Source of the DNA: Emticicia sp. C21
GTDB lineage: Bacteria > Bacteroidota > Bacteroidia > Cytophagales > Spirosomataceae
Length of the DNA stretch: 64,000 nt
Assembly: GCF_003418935.1 (NCBI RefSeq)
Contig: NZ_QVMT01000008.1
Location: 109,920-173,919, forward strand
Direction: 5' to 3'
Below are positions 44,942-54,846 of the stretch, piece by piece. Both the position numbers and the translations under genes were made by a program. Position 1 is the stretch's first letter; each line of letters begins with the position of its first letter. The notes beneath the pieces were generated by a model. The model ran no database searches, was not told where the DNA came from, and worked only from the letters and a program-made list of their open reading frames with translations.

Positions 44942-46333
44942 TTACTTGTTATCAACCTGATTAAGGAATATTGACAAATTGCCCACTGACGCTGCTTTTA
45001 AGAGCAGAGCCCTCCATACGTTATTGATAGCTATCGACTGGTCAACTTCCGCTCTATTGAGTAGCAGAAAAGCCTGTGATACTTCGGGCAGTGTAGCCAG
45101 ACCAGATTCATATCTGGCAGTAGCTTGCTGGTAAGCGCCACGGGCTGCTATTGTCTGCACAGGTGCTTCGAGTGCCTGTTCCAGCGCTAATCCAATCTGA
45201 ATATTAGCATTCTCGCTCTGACTATTTAATCGTAGTTCTTCTTCCTGCAATAGAAATTGAAACTGTTCGGCTCGTTGTTGCTCAGCCGAAACCTGATGGC
45301 GAATGCGGTAAATAGGTGTTAGATTCCAACTAATACCCACGCCTAAGAGATAATTGCCGACCTGATAGCCGATGCCATCGAAGATTTTAGAACTATATCT
45401 GTCATTTGCATTACCCACGCCCGAACCTCTACCCCAGGCAGAAGCATTGAGAATAATGCTGGGATAATATGATTTTCTGATGGCGGCAGCACGAGACCTG
45501 ATTAAATCAATCTGTGAGCTATAAACTTTAAGAAGCGGATTCTGTGAAATATCAGGGTACTCTTTGAGGAGCGTTGGTAGTTTCTGGTAAAACTGCATCG
45601 AATCGGCTGCCATATTGCCAGTAGCAGTACCCATCAATTGTCCCAAACGAATGCGTTGGGTTCGCTCGTTCTGCTGACTTTGGTAGAGTAAAAGTTTAGC
45701 TTTTGATACCTCTGCACTGGCAAATGAGCTATCGATACCTGCGCGCAAACCTGATAATACTTTGGCATTGGTTGCATCACGAAAAGTCTGAGCTCTTTGT
45801 AGGTTTACCTCCTGTATCCTGACAGTTTTCTGAAAAACCAGGAGTGCCAGATAGGCATCTATGACCTTTACCTGTTGCTGAAAAATCTCGTTCTGGTAGT
45901 CAAACTCCTGACGAACGGCCGCTTTCTGAGCAACGTCTATATTGGCTTTTATTTTACCAAAAGTAAAAGCCTGCCAGTTTACCTGCAGATTAGTAAAGCT
46001 ACCCCACACTGGTTGATAGATGTTCTCAGGACGGATACCACCTGAAACTGAAGGAAAGGGACTTTGCAGGGGAAAAGTAGCTCCGGCCAAACTGTTATTG
46101 GTTGCCAACTGATATTGGTGCTGTGCAATAACATCAGGCAGACTTTCGGTCTGAGCCGCTTTCAGGGCAAATTCGGCTATGTTTTTTTCAGCTATTTTAG
46201 CTTTAATAGACGGATAGTTTTTGACGGCTAAATCAATAGCTTCTGTCAAACTTACTTTATCAGGCACTACCTGCTGGCTAAAAGCCAAGTGCTGAAACAG
46301 CAGACAACTCACAAACAAATACTTTTTCTTCAT
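44942..46333 (-). CDS. TolC-like outer membrane efflux protein
   Basis: Starting at ATG 46333 (MKKKYLFVSCLLFQHLAFSQ) gives a 463-residue protein with a good signal peptide; an upstream ATG at 46366 would prefix a non-signal segment. It has two OEP repeats with long helices (LTEAIDLAVKNYPSIKAKIAEKNIAE, and a second half beginning near LLKVYSSQIDLIRSRAAAIR) and YESGLATLPEVSQA. It supplies the outer-membrane channel for the RND pump encoded next. Confidence 0.9.
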   Translation of the reverse strand: MKKKYLFVSCLLFQHLAFSQQVVPDKVSLTEAIDLAVKNYPSIKAKIAEKNIAEFALKAAQTESLPDVIAQHQYQLATNNSLAGATFPLQSPFPSVSGGIRPENIYQPVWGSFTNLQVNWQAFTFGKIKANIDVAQKAAVRQEFDYQNEIFQQQVKVIDAYLALLVFQKTVRIQEVNLQRAQTFRDATNAKVLSGLRAGIDSSFASAEVSKAKLLLYQSQQNERTQRIRLGQLMGTATGNMAADSMQFYQKLPTLLKEYPDISQNPLLKVYSSQIDLIRSRAAAIRKSYYPSIILNASAWGRGSGVGNANDRYSSKIFDGIGYQVGNYLLGVGISWNLTPIYRIRHQVSAEQQRAEQFQFLLQEEELRLNSQSENANIQIGLALEQALEAPVQTIAARGAYQQATARYESGLATLPEVSQAFLLLNRAEVDQSIAINNVWRALLLKAASVGNLSIFLNQVDNK

Positions 46334-46446
46334 TCTACAAAGGAAATTAAGGCAAGTGTGAACCACTGCTTATCTACTTAAGCAGGTACGAAAACAAAAG
46401 TCTAATCACATTCTTAGAAAGTCCTTAGTAGGAAATTAAAAAATTC

Positions 46447-47820
46447 TTAAAGTGAGAGATGAGGTAAAAAAACTGTAAAAGTAGAACCCTGCATAGGTTG
46501 GCTGTCGATGGTAATATGCCCCCCGTGCAGATCTATAATTTTCTGACATATGGATAAGCCTATTCCGAAGCCTTGCATTTCAAAGGCATTTTCGCCCCGA
46601 TAAAAGGGTTCGAAGATATTTGGCAAATCCTCTTTCGGGATACCGATACCTTTATCTACTATCTGAACAATGCAATCTTTCTCGTTAAAATCTATCAGCA
46701 CATCCACAGGTTGTTGGTTACTGTATTTAATGGCATTATCTAGTAAATTCAAAAAGGCATTTTTGAGCAGAGATTCGTTACCTTTAATAAGGGTAAAGTG
46801 CTCGTCAGAAGGAATAGTCACAAAGTTAGTTCTGACAATGGTATCCGGTTTACTATGTTTCAATTCTTTTTGTAGAGAAAGTATCAGTTCTTCAATACGA
46901 ATATTTTCAATTTTAGAAAGGTTAAAATTATCAATTGGCCGAGCCATTTGCAGCAGACTGTTTGACAATGAAATTAGTTTATCGGTGTCTTCAAGAATAT
47001 TTCTTAGGATTTTTTCATATTCAACTGAACTAAGTTTTTCTTCCAGTCCCAATTGCACTTCTGATTTAATGCCTGCCAAAGGTGTACGCAGTTCATGCGA
47101 AGCGTGGGAAACGAAACTACGTTGTTGCTCAAAACCTAATTCTAACCTATTAAGCATCTGGTTGAAATTATGAGCCAGTTCGGCTATTTCGTCTTTATTA
47201 TTGCCTTCATTTACACGCTTTCTTAAATTCTGGGCAGTTATCTGGTCTATTTGTTGATTGATTGCCATGAAAGGCTGTAAAGCTTGTCCGGCAAAGAACA
47301 TTCCGCTAATGATTACCACAAGAATAATTAGCAAAAAGCTTATTAGTAAAGTCTGGCGAAGACTTTTCAGGTTATTTTCTCCGTCTACATCAATGCCTGA
47401 TTCAATAACAATAAAATTGTCAAATTTGCCATCAAATAAAATTCCAAGGTTTTCACGGTTATTAATTTTAAACTCGACCATATTCTGCATCTTTATTTTG
47501 TCGAGTAAGGCTTCATTAAAGTCTTTTGGTACTGTTTCAGCATTCGAGAAAACCAGTTGGTTTTTGGTATTAAAAATATATACTTCTTCACCATCCAAAC
47601 GATTCACAGAGGTCTTATCCATGATTCGGATTAATTCAGGAGAAAACCCTTTTACATCAAATAATAGTCTGGCAGTAGTAATGGCTCTTTTGCTTAACCT
47701 GCCTCTAAAAGTTTCCTGACGCTTTTGATCCTCTCGATAATAGATAAAACCGGAAAAAATCAGGAGATTAAAAGCCACTATCAAAGAAAATTGCAAAACA
47801 ATCTTATATCTGATTTTCAT
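46447..47820 (-). CDS. Sensor histidine kinase, efflux-linked
   Basis: A 457-residue two-TM kinase: TM1 ~11-28, a periplasmic sensor (~30-155), TM2 ~158-178, HAMP, HisKA with SHASHELRTPLAG (His242), N box LLDNAIKYS, G1 DKGIGIPKEDLPNIF, F box FEPFYRG and G2 GFGIGLSICQ. All catalytic boxes are intact. It follows the OmpR-type regulator and precedes the TolC-RND-MFP genes on the same strand, so it most likely senses an envelope toxicant and controls the pump. Confidence 0.93.
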   Translation of the reverse strand: MKIRYKIVLQFSLIVAFNLLIFSGFIYYREDQKRQETFRGRLSKRAITTARLLFDVKGFSPELIRIMDKTSVNRLDGEEVYIFNTKNQLVFSNAETVPKDFNEALLDKIKMQNMVEFKINNRENLGILFDGKFDNFIVIESGIDVDGENNLKSLRQTLLISFLLIILVVIISGMFFAGQALQPFMAINQQIDQITAQNLRKRVNEGNNKDEIAELAHNFNQMLNRLELGFEQQRSFVSHASHELRTPLAGIKSEVQLGLEEKLSSVEYEKILRNILEDTDKLISLSNSLLQMARPIDNFNLSKIENIRIEELILSLQKELKHSKPDTIVRTNFVTIPSDEHFTLIKGNESLLKNAFLNLLDNAIKYSNQQPVDVLIDFNEKDCIVQIVDKGIGIPKEDLPNIFEPFYRGENAFEMQGFGIGLSICQKIIDLHGGHITIDSQPMQGSTFTVFLPHLSL

Positions 47821-47959
47821 GGGGAAGTCTATTGAGTGATTGAGAGATTGGTTTAATGGCGAATTATGAATTGCGGATTAGCAAATAAATTGATTGCCAT
47901 AAAGTACACTACAAACACGATGTTTTACAATTAGTTTTTCAATGCTTTTAGCCCTTTGC

Positions 47960-48652
47960 TTACTCTTCCCGAAGGACATATCCCAGACCTGACTTGGTGT
48001 GAATTAGTTTAGGGTCAAAATCTTTGTCAATTTTTTTGCGTAGGTAATTAATATATACTTCAATGATATTAGTGCTTGAATCAAAGTTCAAATCCCAGAC
48101 ATTTTCAGCTATATCCATTTTAGAAAGCACTCGTCCACGATTTCTGATAAGGTATTCTAATAAGGCAAATTCACGGGCAGTCAGGTCAATCATTTTACCT
48201 GAGCGCACAGCTACTTTTTTATCCAGATGGATTTCAAGGTCAGCTACCCTTAGAACTTCTTTGATAGCTTTTACAGGTGCTTGTGAGTTACGTCTTAATA
48301 AGGCATTAACACGGGCAAATAATTCTCTGAAATCGAACGGTTTTACTATATAATCGTCGGCGCCGTTGTCCAATCCCTCTACTTTATCTTCAATCTCACC
48401 CAAAGCTGTCAGCATTAATATGGGTAAAGATGGCTTTTGACCTCTGATAGCAAAACATACATCAAACCCATTCATCAGAGGTAAATTAATATCAAGAATA
48501 ACTAAATCAAAAGGCTCTGAAAGTGCTTTTCTTAAACCCACATGTCCATCAAAAGCTACATCCGTTAAAAAGCCATTTTTTTGTAAGCCCTTTACCAGAT
48601 TGTCCGAAATCCGACGGTCATCTTCAATGACAAGTATATTCTTTTTTTCCAA
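47960..48652 (-). CDS. OmpR/PhoB-family response regulator
   Basis: A 230-residue protein with a receiver domain (IEDDRR at the acidic pocket, phospho-acceptor Asp54 in VILDINLP, Lys in VKPFDF) and a C-terminal winged helix (LTAREFALLEYLIRNRGRVL, NIIEVYINYLRKKID, VLREE). It is the first gene of the minus-strand efflux cluster, 139 bases ahead of its kinase. Confidence 0.93.
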   Translation of the reverse strand: MEKKNILVIEDDRRISDNLVKGLQKNGFLTDVAFDGHVGLRKALSEPFDLVILDINLPLMNGFDVCFAIRGQKPSLPILMLTALGEIEDKVEGLDNGADDYIVKPFDFRELFARVNALLRRNSQAPVKAIKEVLRVADLEIHLDKKVAVRSGKMIDLTAREFALLEYLIRNRGRVLSKMDIAENVWDLNFDSSTNIIEVYINYLRKKIDKDFDPKLIHTKSGLGYVLREE

Positions 48653-48882
48653 TGTATTTTGAGCGTAATTGGTTATTTATCTCTGCAAGGTGAAATTAAT
48701 AACTTAGAAAGTAATTAGCTTCGTATTAAAATTCGCTTAAAAGGTTTTCAAACAATTTATTTAAAAAAGCTCAAAATAAACAATTCTGATTACATAGACA
48801 ACTAGAGTTGAAAGGAGGTGTTTTTTTTATAGTCAGTAGCATAAGTGTTCGTATACTTACGAGAGTTTTAGGAGTTGCTTAT

Positions 48883-48977
48883 TATACTTTGGACTACAAT
48901 TTTTAACTCCGGCAGCACCTCTCTGCCAAACCATTCATTTTTGGCCTGCCAGATGTTGTTTCTCGGTGAGGGGTGCG
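48883..48977 (-). pseudogene. UDG C-terminal fragment (cassette copy 5)
   Basis: The minus strand reads HPSPRNNIWQAKNEWFGREV, LPELKIVVQSI and then continues past the position of the UDG stop. Apart from one Ser-to-Gly change and one Gly-to-Ser change, differences from the intact gene are synonymous. Confidence 0.85.
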
Positions 48978-49418
48978 TTGCCTTTTAACGATTTGCGAAA
49001 TACGCTTAGAAAACCCATTAAACGCTATAAGAACGCTCCCGAAACTCTTGGAGACAAGATTAGAAACAGAAGAATTGAACTTCAGCTTACTTTAGACCAG
49101 CTTGCCACATTATTAAATGTAACAAAGGAAGCTGTAGTCTATTGGGAATATAACCGGGGAAAACCCAAAGTACATAACTATCCAAAAATTATTGAGGTAT
49201 TAGGCATTTTTGCTTTTGACGTTGATACAAGCACATTAGGAGGCAAAATTATAGCCTATCGCTATACTAAAGGATTGAGTAGAAAGAAGTTTAGTAATTT
49301 GCTTGGGGTTGATGAATCTACTCTTAAGAATTGGGAGGATAATAAATATATTCCTTTGGAACATATTATGCAGACTCTGCGAATCTTATTTAAAGAGTCC
49401 GCTCTGATAAATTTATAG
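48978..49418 (+). CDS. Double-HTH (XRE-like) protein, cassette copy 5
   Basis: The start is TTG 48978 with GGTGAGGGG upstream; the product is 146 residues. First HTH LGDKIRNRRIELQLTLDQLA...VTKEAVVYWEYNRGKPK; second HTH LGGKIIAYRYTKGLSRKKFS...GVDESTLKNWEDNK. The frame is intact and it shares the RNTLRKPIKRYKNAP segment with copy 4. A perfect terminator hairpin follows five bases after the stop. Confidence 0.83.
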   Translation: MPFNDLRNTLRKPIKRYKNAPETLGDKIRNRRIELQLTLDQLATLLNVTKEAVVYWEYNRGKPKVHNYPKIIEVLGIFAFDVDTSTLGGKIIAYRYTKGLSRKKFSNLLGVDESTLKNWEDNKYIPLEHIMQTLRILFKESALINL

Positions 49419-49422
49419 ATAA

Positions 49423-49460
49423 TTAATTGAGAGGCGATTTTTTAATCGCCTCTCAATTAA
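49423..49460 (+). terminator. Perfect 17-bp terminator hairpin after HTH copy 5
   Basis: TTAATTGAGAGGCGATT pairs perfectly with AATCGCCTCTCAATTAA around four T residues. Its GAGAGG core resembles the hairpin after copy 1. The following ~245 bases to 49707 hold nothing I recognise. Confidence 0.8.
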
Positions 49461-49707
49461 TACGGTTAATCGTCAATAGGAATTGACCATACATAACGCT
49501 CTCAAAAACTAATGAATACATACTTTTGGATTAATAACTTTATTATAATATCTATCAACCTATTTTAGAACGGGACAATCTGGATGATGCTACCTCAAGC
49601 TTAGAAAAATAAGGCAGATCTGGGCTATAAAATCGTTTGCAAATAGAAAGAGTCTTTAACACATTCTCAGAATTTGAATCTATCCTGCTTTTGCAGAGTA
49701 TAAGTTC

Positions 49708-50439
49708 TTAGGGCGTTTTAATCAAAGCAACTCTTTTTAAAAAGTCTTGCCTTTGCCCTTGTGGTATAGAAACTTTTTCCTGTGAGTTTTCAAAATAAAT
49801 AAATTCAGCATCGAATCTCACTATTTGTTCAAGATTAACAATATAAGACCGCGTAAGTTTATAAAAATCAGAAGTAGTAAAGAACTGCGCTATATACCCG
49901 ATATTCATCGTAAAAAGTAGAGGTTTTTTTTCGTTTTCGATATAAATATTTACATAATGGCCTTCGGCTTTGATAAACTGGATTTGCTTTTTTTTGATTT
50001 TCTGATGTCCTTTCTGATAGGGGAAGAACACACTTTCTGCCTTAGAAGGATTGGTAACAACGGGTTTGTTAATAAGAAAATGGTTGTAAGCGAGTTCTAT
50101 CTGATAAACCAGTTCATTGTGCCTGAATGGCTTCAGAAGATAGGCGGCAGGTTGCGTAAGCTTAGCTCTGTCAAAGGTGGCATTATCAGCCTGAGACGTC
50201 AGATAAATGATTGGAATATCAAAATCCCGGTTTAATTCCTCTGCAATAGCGATACCATCCGTTGTCGAATTTCGCAGTTTAATATCCACAATTGCCAAGT
50301 CAGGCACTTTTATTCTGATAGCATTAATAGCCTCATTGTAGGATTTACAAATATCCTGTACATAATGTCCATTTTCTTCAAGCGTTTCTTTAAGATCAGT
50401 AGCTGTGATTATCTCGTCTTCTATAATAAGTATATTCAT
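49708..50439 (-). CDS. LytTR-family response regulator
   Basis: A 243-residue protein: receiver domain with IEDEI, phospho-acceptor Asp52 (AIVDIKL) and LKPFRH; C-terminal LytTR DNA-binding domain (FIKAEGHYVNIYIENEKK, FYKLTRSYIVNLEQIVRFD). It starts three bases after its kinase gene, forming a two-gene operon. Confidence 0.92.
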   Translation of the reverse strand: MNILIIEDEIITATDLKETLEENGHYVQDICKSYNEAINAIRIKVPDLAIVDIKLRNSTTDGIAIAEELNRDFDIPIIYLTSQADNATFDRAKLTQPAAYLLKPFRHNELVYQIELAYNHFLINKPVVTNPSKAESVFFPYQKGHQKIKKKQIQFIKAEGHYVNIYIENEKKPLLFTMNIGYIAQFFTTSDFYKLTRSYIVNLEQIVRFDAEFIYFENSQEKVSIPQGQRQDFLKRVALIKTP

Positions 50440-50442
50440 GAA

Positions 50443-52479
50443 TTATGTATTTGAAAATGAAATGGTAAATGCCGAACCATTTAAATAATTGTAGGTAGAA
50501 GTGCCATTAATCTGAAATAACAGCATATTTATCAACTTTAGCCCAAAAGATTTGTTGGTCTGGCCTTTAATCGTTTGTTCAAGGTTTTTAGACCCAAAGT
50601 CTTTATACGTAATTTCTATCTGTTGATTATTTTGTTTAGACAAAATTTCAATTCTGGGCTCTTTATCAGCAAAAGCATATTTGAATGAGTTGATGATCAA
50701 TTCATTCATAATCAGTCCTATGGCAATGGCAACGTCTGTTTTTATCCATTTTATTTCCATCAACAGATTTGTTTCAATATGGTCAAATCCAAAAGTCAGG
50801 GCAACCGAGTTGGCGATATCCTGTAACAACTCCTCAATATTTATCGACTCCACGTTATCGTTTTCATATAATTGCCGGTGCAATAATACAATCGATTCTA
50901 ACCTTGTCTGGCTTTCATTAAATACTGTTTTTGATTGCGTATCTTCCAGATATTTTGCCTGAAGATTCAACAAACTCGAAATTACCTGTAGATTATTTTT
51001 TACCCGGTGATTTTGTTCCTGAATCAATACAGCGTTTCGCTGGCTTAATAGTTTTTGTTTTTTATAGTTTTTGTAGAGGAAATAACTCAATAGGGTCAGG
51101 ATGGTGAAAAATAAAGTTACCAGACCAATAATATACCTTTGCTGACTGATTAATTTTTGTTTGTTTTCATTTTCTGATTTCTGAAGTTTTATCTCCAGAT
51201 CTTTTTTGTCTGTTTCCATCTGAACCTCCCATCTGCTTACATTCCCTTGTCTATCAATGGCTGCAAAACGCTGTTGATACCTGATTCCACTTTCCCTTTT
51301 GTCATAAGCATTTTTCCAGTCACCCACGGCTACATAATATTGTGCATAAATATTATCATGATTGGCTATAGCCCCTGTGTCAATAGGATATTTTTTACTT
51401 TCAATGATCTTCTGCGACTCTGCCAATACTTCTTTAGCTTTGGGCTTATTCCCGGAAATAAGGTAGGCACTTGCCAGATTAGTCTGATAATGAATCAACG
51501 GACCATCTGGTCTCTCTTTTTTCTTTATTTTTAATGCAGATTCAATATATGAAATGGCTCTTTTATCTTTTTTAAAATTATATAAATTCCCCATTATAAG
51601 ATATACATTTGCCAGGGCCTTTTCATCTTTATCTGCTATTGCCTTCTTTTCTAATATTCTGGAGTAATATAAAGCACTGTCAAAACTTGCCTTAGTAGAA
51701 GGATTTTCAGTAAAAACCCGGATCCTGTACATTTCACTTGCCGTACCGTAGGCAGATGCCATTCCGGTTGGTAAATTGTATTTCTTAAAAATACTGATAG
51801 CCTCATTCAGAAAAGCTTTACTTTTTTCAAAATTATTTTGTTCCGCTTCCAGGTAAGAAAGGCTCAGATATATCCTGCCAGTTTTCAAATGTTCATGATA
51901 CCTTTGGTAGATTTTCAACGACAAATAAAATAAACGGTAAGCTTCGGCAAAATTCAGCTTACTTGCTTCACGATTAGCATGTAAACTACTAGCATCAGCT
52001 ATACTTAAAGAGTCTTCTCTCTTTGTACCCAGCATTCTCGGAGATTCTATATCTCCTACAGCATTATAATAATACGAATAAGTGACACGGGCAGATTTTA
52101 TCCCTTCGGCAAGCTTATACTTCTTAAAAATAGCCATAGCAGTATCCAGAAAAGCTTTTCCTTTTTCAAAATAGCCTTGTTGCAACTCAAACTCCGATAA
52201 TCTCAGATATATTCTACCTACTTTGTAATAGTCTTTCAGTTTTTTATTGATGTTTAAAGAAAGATTAAACAGCCGCGTTGCTTCAGGATAATTGTTGTCG
52301 TTTCGCTTGGCAAGCAGGTAGTAGCCTTCGGCTATTTTTACCGAGTCATTATTTGCTAACCCTTCTTTCAATACAGATTTTGCATACGCATCCCTGTCGT
52401 CCGGTAATGGATTTTGCGAAAAACTGGTCTGAATAATAACTACAATAAAAAGAGAGAACTGGAATACTGTCTTTTTCAA
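50443..52479 (-). CDS. TPR-containing sensor histidine kinase (HisKA_2 type)
   Basis: A 678-residue protein with a signal sequence, a periplasmic TPR array (repeated KAFLDTAMAIFKKY / KAFLNEAISIFKKYNLP-type helices, ~40-400), one TM near 446-468, a short coiled coil, and a HisKA_2 kinase: EQNHRVKNNLQVISSLLNLQ (His ~489), MNELIINSFKYAFAD and a C-terminal FGLKLINML. The two TPR blocks around residues 90-130 and 195-235 are strikingly alike, suggesting internal duplication. It pairs with the LytTR regulator. The signal is unknown. Confidence 0.92.
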   Translation of the reverse strand: MKKTVFQFSLFIVVIIQTSFSQNPLPDDRDAYAKSVLKEGLANNDSVKIAEGYYLLAKRNDNNYPEATRLFNLSLNINKKLKDYYKVGRIYLRLSEFELQQGYFEKGKAFLDTAMAIFKKYKLAEGIKSARVTYSYYYNAVGDIESPRMLGTKREDSLSIADASSLHANREASKLNFAEAYRLFYLSLKIYQRYHEHLKTGRIYLSLSYLEAEQNNFEKSKAFLNEAISIFKKYNLPTGMASAYGTASEMYRIRVFTENPSTKASFDSALYYSRILEKKAIADKDEKALANVYLIMGNLYNFKKDKRAISYIESALKIKKKERPDGPLIHYQTNLASAYLISGNKPKAKEVLAESQKIIESKKYPIDTGAIANHDNIYAQYYVAVGDWKNAYDKRESGIRYQQRFAAIDRQGNVSRWEVQMETDKKDLEIKLQKSENENKQKLISQQRYIIGLVTLFFTILTLLSYFLYKNYKKQKLLSQRNAVLIQEQNHRVKNNLQVISSLLNLQAKYLEDTQSKTVFNESQTRLESIVLLHRQLYENDNVESINIEELLQDIANSVALTFGFDHIETNLLMEIKWIKTDVAIAIGLIMNELIINSFKYAFADKEPRIEILSKQNNQQIEITYKDFGSKNLEQTIKGQTNKSFGLKLINMLLFQINGTSTYNYLNGSAFTISFSNT

Positions 52480-52731
52480 TGTTGACCTATGATAGCAGAA
52501 AAAATGATCAAAACGAGCAAAACTATTATCAAAAATAGGCTTAATCAGAAGAAAGAAAATAAAAGTCTGAATATTTATTTTTTCAAAAAAATCCCGTGAA
52601 GAATAAAACCATTTTCATGAAGAAATTCTGATGTTTCGTGTGTACCGAAAAATCTGTGACTGTATTTTAAAATAGATTTGATTAATGAAATTCGATATTA
52701 AACAAAAGTAAATATTAACTCCTATCGGTTT

Positions 52732-53718
52732 ATGAACAAAACACTTTTTTTGGCTGCCATTATTCTGCTGTTGACGGTTCAGGGTTGCCGGCGTAATTCT
52801 TCTCAAAATAAACCAGCAAAACCACAGGCGTCAGTTTTTCCATCGGCTCCCGGTACTACAGGAAACGCAGAAGGACTAACCAGAGAGACCAACGAACCGG
52901 CTAATGAATTTTATGCACGTATAAGCAATGACGGTAAGTATATCTATTATAATGCGGTGGAAAGTACAACTACTGTTAGTTTTTTGAATAGCGGAGGCCT
53001 ATTCGACCCTAGAGTTAAAACCAATAAAAAGACTAAAATTGTCAGAAAAGAAATAGGTGTGCCTATTACCAATCCACTCAAGGATAATGCCGCCTATGCC
53101 ACCGAAATGCCTAATGGCAATATATTGTTTACGTATGTATTACCTGCCAAACCAGTAATAGCTTTTGCTTCGCCTCAGGGGGTGGGTATTAATTATATTT
53201 CTCAGGGCGAAATGGGAGACGATGATTCGCAACCTATCATATCTAAAGGAGGAAGCAAAATTGTATTCAGTACATTGGTTGGAGGTATAAGAATGATATG
53301 CACCATGGACTCAAAAGGCGGAAACTTCACCGTTATTACCGAGGGACATAAACCGCAGTTTCTACCAAACGATGAGAACGTCATTTTTTATAACCTCATC
53401 GTAAACAAAACCGTACAGATTTTCACACTGAACTTAAAAACCGGTCAGAAATCCCAATTAACCACTGGCGAATACAATAACAAAGATGCTGCATTTACAC
53501 GAGATGGCCGCTACATCGCTTTTGTGAGTAATAGAGAAAACCCCAAATATGCCCGACACCACGTATATGTCATGAAAGCAGATGGCACTAATATCAAGCA
53601 AATTACACAAGGCGAAACCGACGAAGCAGACCCGGCTTGGGGTCCTGATGGGATGCTTTACTTCTCTTCCAACGCAGCAAAAAACTATAGTATCTGGAAA
53701 GCCAAACCAACGTTATAA
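52732..53718 (+). CDS. TolB/PD40-like beta-propeller lipoprotein
   Basis: A 328-residue lipoprotein (signal ending LTVQGC). PD40 propeller motifs recur: ARISNDGKYIYYNAVES, QPIISKGGSKIVFSTLVGG, FTRDGRYIAFVSNRENP and PAWGPDGMLYFSSNAAKN. It shares the strand and close spacing with the beta-barrel, SHOCT and transglutaminase-like genes. It is probably an envelope scaffold; no partner is evident. Confidence 0.87.
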   Translation: MNKTLFLAAIILLLTVQGCRRNSSQNKPAKPQASVFPSAPGTTGNAEGLTRETNEPANEFYARISNDGKYIYYNAVESTTTVSFLNSGGLFDPRVKTNKKTKIVRKEIGVPITNPLKDNAAYATEMPNGNILFTYVLPAKPVIAFASPQGVGINYISQGEMGDDDSQPIISKGGSKIVFSTLVGGIRMICTMDSKGGNFTVITEGHKPQFLPNDENVIFYNLIVNKTVQIFTLNLKTGQKSQLTTGEYNNKDAAFTRDGRYIAFVSNRENPKYARHHVYVMKADGTNIKQITQGETDEADPAWGPDGMLYFSSNAAKNYSIWKAKPTL

Positions 53719-53766
53719 ATAAGACATAAAGCCGGATTTTAGCCTCTTTAATAATAAACACTATTT

Positions 53767-54465
53767 ATGAGAAAAATAATTTTTACTACCATTTGCCTGA
53801 TAACCACTTGTTTAGCCTATGCCCAGGAATCTGGTGAGTATAAATCCCAGGCCGGATTTTACACCTTAGAACTGGGGTTGACAGGAGGACTTATGGATAT
53901 GGGTATAAATCTTTCAGAAAGTACCCTTTTAAGAGGAAGATATTTTCTGAGCAATCAAACGGCTGTGCGTTTGGGAATAAATATTTCTTCAAAAACCGAT
54001 AAAACTAATTTTTGGGAAAGTCTGGGATCTAAAAATAAAGGGGTATACACTGAAAATGCAAAATCAGTAACCATTAATCTGGGCTATGAAGAACATTTCA
54101 GAGGTACTGACCGCCTGTCTCCCTACCTCGGTGGCGATGTATTATTAGGTTTAGGTACAACGACAGAGAAAGGAGACGATACAAATGGTAAAAGATACAT
54201 AGCCAACTTTACCTACAAGTATACCAAAACCAACCGCATAGATTTAGGACTCAGAGCAGTAGTAGGAGCAGACTATTATTTCGTTAAAAATGTCTATTTA
54301 GGGGTTGAGGCCGGTTTAAGTATATTAAAAAGTTTTTCGGGGAAAAGTAAATTAACTCAGACTCAAAACGGACAGACTGAATCTATCGAAAGTAAATCCG
54401 AAGGCTCAAGCTTCGAGATCAAGCCTGTCTTAGTTTCCGGAATAAGAATAGGATTTGTTTTTTAG
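53767..54465 (+). CDS. Outer-membrane beta-barrel protein
   Basis: A 232-residue protein with a signal peptide (to AYAQE) and alternating amphipathic strands: LLRGRYFLSNQTAVRLGINI, VTINLGYEEHFRG, LSPYLGGDVLLGLG, IDLGLRAVVGADYYFVKNVY. It ends VSGIRIGFVF with a terminal Phe, the outer-membrane insertion signal. Likely a small porin-like or structural barrel. Confidence 0.83.
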   Translation: MRKIIFTTICLITTCLAYAQESGEYKSQAGFYTLELGLTGGLMDMGINLSESTLLRGRYFLSNQTAVRLGINISSKTDKTNFWESLGSKNKGVYTENAKSVTINLGYEEHFRGTDRLSPYLGGDVLLGLGTTTEKGDDTNGKRYIANFTYKYTKTNRIDLGLRAVVGADYYFVKNVYLGVEAGLSILKSFSGKSKLTQTQNGQTESIESKSEGSSFEIKPVLVSGIRIGFVF

Positions 54466-54488
54466 AGATAATATCAGCTTATAAACAT

Positions 54489-54836
54489 ATGAAAACACTT
54501 AAAGTAATGTCTATTATTGGTATAGTCTGGATGGGGCTCTGTTTTATAGTAATATCTACCGTTCAGAACGATTCTTACTATGACGCTTCAAAAGCTAACA
54601 TTGATACTTTGGCAGGTTGGGGCTATTTTGGTTTATTATATTTGCTGGCCTTCTCTATCGTGGCATTAATTCATGCAAACAAACAATCTAAGCTAGCAAA
54701 TTTAAAAGAAAGCAAGATTAAATTACAGCCCTCAAATACATCTGAAAAACTCATCCAATTAGACGAATTGAGGCAAAAAGGAATTTTAAGCGAGGATGAA
54801 TTTCAGGCAATGAAAATAGATATCTTAAGGAAGTAG
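54489..54836 (+). CDS. Two-TM protein with C-terminal SHOCT motif
   Basis: A 115-residue protein with two membrane helices (~6-24 and ~45-63) and a C-terminal SHOCT segment: IQLDELRQKGILSEDEFQAM, KIDILRK. SHOCT motifs usually mediate oligomerisation. It starts 24 bases after the barrel gene and ends 11 bases before the next one, so it is in the same operon. Confidence 0.82.
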   Translation: MKTLKVMSIIGIVWMGLCFIVISTVQNDSYYDASKANIDTLAGWGYFGLLYLLAFSIVALIHANKQSKLANLKESKIKLQPSNTSEKLIQLDELRQKGILSEDEFQAMKIDILRK

Positions 54837-54846
54837 AAATAAAAAA

